Shown here in pieces: positions 43,101 to 44,156 of a DNA stretch of 44,156 bases (position 1 is its first letter; each line of letters starts with the position of its first letter). The notes under the pieces are model-generated. The model was not told the DNA's origin and made no database searches. It saw only the letters and a program-made list of their open reading frames with translations. Source of the DNA: Acidobacteriota bacterium (GTDB taxonomy: Bacteria; Acidobacteriota; Thermoanaerobaculia; Multivoradales; Multivoraceae); NCBI GenBank assembly GCA_021296535.1, contig JAGWAG010000035.1:1-44156 (forward strand). Direction: 5' to 3'. The position numbers were made by a program, and so were the translations under genes.

Positions 43101-43591
43101 CGCCGGTAGCCGTGGGAAACCAGGTGGGTCAGAAGCTCCTCCAGGAGGACATCCTCCCCGACCCGGAGGTCGACGACGGACTCCAGGAAAGCCCGCGGTT
43201 CGGCGAGACGATGGAAGAGGGTCCGGGGCGTGCAGACCACGGTGGCCCGCGAAGCGCCCAGCAAGGCGTCGTAGGCGACGCTCTCGTGGGCCCGTACCTG
43301 CAACGAGGCCTCGGCCTGCTGGTATGGCGTCAGAGCCGGAGACGGAAAGGCGACGACCCGCGCCCCGTCCCGGCGCCCGAGCAGCCGGGTTCCCTCGGTC
43401 CACGCCAGCACCTCGCTCTCGCTCGGTACGACAACGAGCTGGGCCGCGCCGCGTTCCTCGGCCAGCAGCTCGAACACGACCGACGCCGCGCGCACCGGAA
43501 GCCCTGTGACCGACGCGCGCTCGGCCGCCGCGAGTTCCCGGTAGTCGCCGCCGCGCCGAACGCGGCGGCGGAGTTCACGCCACGCGGACAC
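40118..43591 (-). CDS. mfd: Transcription-repair coupling factor
   Basis: Mfd removes RNA polymerase stalled at DNA lesions and recruits UvrA. It has 1157 residues, close to the usual length. The N-terminal UvrB-like domains occupy ~30-330 (FPSPALTPYQQAEASLQVR; RGGVFDLFAPGEPRPARLDLFGD). The CarD-like polymerase-binding domain is at ~465-560 (GEFVVHEDHGIGQFLGL; RTLLLPLTRLNEIERY), with an extra charged loop (EVEEYAPRRKSRA). The translocase has Walker A LCGDVGFGKTEVAMRAAF (~642), the DEEQ box VIIDEEQRFGVAQKERL (~740), TATPVPRTL as MSATPVPRTLQLS, and RGRVGRSDQLGYCYLL. The TRCF C-domain ends in TVH. The start is GTG at 43591. Confidence 0.97.
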   Translation of the reverse strand: MSAWRELRRRVRRGGDYRELAAAERASVTGLPVRAASVVFELLAEERGAAQLVVVPSESEVLAWTEGTRLLGRRDGARVVAFPSPALTPYQQAEASLQVRAHESVAYDALLGASRATVVCTPRTLFHRLAEPRAFLESVVDLRVGEDVLLEELLTHLVSHGYRRADLVAAVGAVAQRGGVFDLFAPGEPRPARLDLFGDTIESIHRFDASTQRSEEEVESLRLRPLTPFAAASEQAAELALVLLEERGDDLAEPARTSLQEMVEGEPFPGWEKYLPLLQRSTSLGEVMTDATVVVVELDRVRREIEQHTEMLWDEYARRSDDGDIVAEPERLTVPSAEVLDLVEDATLRIGGALDERAGRRTRVDFGGVATDVLIDQLPRFPREVETAAARGDDLWLVARAGRHESLRQILGNREIDWDGGAVRLVDGELGRGFRLPSAGLVLFGEGQLFRRRAPAPRRRRMGPFVSGLGDLRVGEFVVHEDHGIGQFLGLRTLEGPPGDGPEVEEYAPRRKSRAVEVMEVLYSSGRTLLLPLTRLNEIERYSGIDGLAPRLDQLGGSSWAKKKSRISRSLKAIATDLLKLYAERRLAQAVPMNEDSDRQLQFESAFSYEETPDQLEAVHTIKEDLRREQPMDRLLCGDVGFGKTEVAMRAAFKAVDNGLQVAVLAPTTILADQHLQVFRRRFQGFDYQIEMVSRFRSAAQVRRIRERLAAGEIHILIGTHRLLSRDIDMPCLGLVIIDEEQRFGVAQKERLRELKRNVHVLAMSATPVPRTLQLSLAGVRDLSLIESPPRDRMAVETRVLPFSGDLVREAIEFEVERGGQVFFVYNRVEDIEGMLRYLRELVPGLRITVGHGQMEEAELGKRMRAFTSGEYDLLLATTIIENGIDIPNVNTMLVHRADRFGLAQLYQLRGRVGRSDQLGYCYLLAPPDTVLSEEARKRLVAIREFTELGAGFRIAARDLEIRGAGNLLGAEQSGHIAEVGIETYMKMLEQTIAELRGEAPADRPSASISLPATMSIPEDYIGEISLRLEIYRRLADADEDPEILLAELRDRFGPPPEAVHALIRGAELKRIAESLGVQSVAHRGDLLTVRLRRDAKVDVDRLIHFVSEREGASFTPDGVLTLSGIPGPQALEITLQLLQLLSGEPLPRLAGSETVH

Positions 43592-43606
43592 CGGGTCAGA
43601 GCCGGA

Positions 43607-43963
43607 TCAGTCGTCCGTCCGCGGCAGGACGACGACCGTGTCACCCGGTCGCACCAGGCCCAGCTCTTCGCGCGCCAGACGTTCCAGCACCACCGGATCG
43701 TCCTGAAGCAGCACGAGCGTGCGTCTCAGACTGCCGACCCGCAGCACCGCCTCCTCGAGCTCAAACTCGAGCTCCGCCTCCCGCTCCGCAAGCTCCGCAA
43801 GCTCCGCGTAGTTCTCGGTGCCTGCCTTGGCGAGCAACAGGAGAACCAGGATCAGCCCAAGACCGATCAGCGTCGACAGCGACCGCTGGGTCCATTCCCG
43901 CCAACGATCCATGCGCTCACGCAGCCGCCCAAGCCGGTCTGGAGGCGTCGCCGACACGGACAA
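43607..43963 (-). CDS. ftsB: FtsB/DivIC-type septum formation protein
   Basis: This 118-residue bitopic protein is of the FtsB/DivIC family, the FtsL partner in the divisome. A basic cytoplasmic start is followed by one membrane helix (LIGLGLILVLLLLAKAG). A coiled coil (YAELAELAEREAELEFELEE) and the family C-terminal block LLQDDPVVLERLAREELGLV then RPGDTVVVLPR follow. The start is TTG at 43963 or GTG two codons later; no clear ribosome site is seen. It is 15 bases upstream of mfd. Divergent from the initiator tRNA. Confidence 0.9.
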   Translation of the reverse strand: MSVSATPPDRLGRLRERMDRWREWTQRSLSTLIGLGLILVLLLLAKAGTENYAELAELAEREAELEFELEEAVLRVGSLRRTLVLLQDDPVVLERLAREELGLVRPGDTVVVLPRTDD

Positions 43964-44036
43964 AGCCTATACGAGGAGCGGCCTGGAAGCCTGATCGACC
44001 CGCAGGGGACGGGGCGCCATCCCACCCCGTCACGGG

Positions 44037-44065
44037 TTGACACGTCACCCGTGCTATGCCACGAT
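44037..44065 (+). promoter_or_regulatory. Candidate promoter for the initiator tRNA
   Basis: A perfect -35 TTGACA lies at 44037-44042. After a 17-base spacer comes CACGAT (44060-44065), a weak -10 that keeps the A at position 2 and A-T at positions 5-6. Transcription would start about six bases before the tRNA. The spacing to the RNA gene supports the call; the weak -10 limits it. Confidence 0.5.
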
Positions 44066-44077
44066 TTTCCGTCCTGA

Positions 44078-44154
<77 letters not shown>

Positions 44155-44156
44155 AG

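Noticed and set aside
40904-44077. Open frame of about 1057 codons on the plus strand, antisense to mfd and ftsB
   Set aside because: It mirrors the GC-rich codon pattern of mfd, has a His/Arg/Gln-rich composition without any motif, and mfd on the other strand is unmistakable.

Overview
The window is a compact, high-GC chromosomal segment from a Gram-negative, diderm bacterium. It carries lptD (lipopolysaccharide transport), parvulin-type periplasmic chaperones, and a MurE with the meso-diaminopimelate signature. Lineage is best read from the gene at 3242-5785, which joins a GWxTD-like N-terminal region to a von Willebrand A domain of the type common in Acidobacteriota. I therefore suspect an Acidobacteriota genome, possibly near Thermoanaerobaculia, but that is inference and no rRNA is present.

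Layout. (1) 1-7821, minus strand: the start of a zinc-ribbon rhomboid protein, the two exonuclease VII subunits with a coupled hypothetical gene, a secreted hypothetical plus the GWxTD/VWA protein plus a DUF420 membrane protein, then mltG and ruvX. (2) 7882-12112, plus strand: lptD, translationally coupled to an rmlD-like reductase and a second nucleotide-sugar reductase/epimerase. (3) 12109-19478, minus strand: ogt, a double hairpin, a PEGA-domain protein, three glycosyltransferases, and a deacetylase-glycosyltransferase-coiled-coil fusion containing a 5 x 63 bp in-phase repeat. With (2) this looks like a surface-glycan locus. (4) 19619-21589, plus strand: argS, preceded by a perfect 9-bp inverted repeat. 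(5) 21606-37912, minus strand: an almost complete dcw cluster in the order mraZ-rsmH-ftsL-ftsI-murE-murF-mraY-murD-ftsW-murG-murC-ftsQ-ftsA-ftsZ. murB and ddl are absent from it. (6) 38102-43963, minus strand: two parvulin-type chaperones, mfd and ftsB. (7) 44078-44154, plus strand: initiator tRNA.

Gene packing is extreme. Most neighbours overlap by 1-4 bases (ATGA, GTGA, TTGA or TGATG junctions), which implies long translationally coupled operons. The dcw operon starts behind a candidate promoter embedded in about five MraZ-box-like direct repeats spaced 10 bp apart.

Five probable single-event frameshifts interrupt otherwise conserved genes: xseB, the deacetylase fusion, murG, and two in the SurA-like gene. 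Several lie at G/C homopolymers and one is in an essential gene, so sequencing or assembly error is the simplest explanation. I found no CRISPR array, insertion sequence, prophage or recognisable defence system. The most interesting material is the glycan locus with its repeat-bearing fusion protein, and the regulatory DNA ahead of mraZ and argS.
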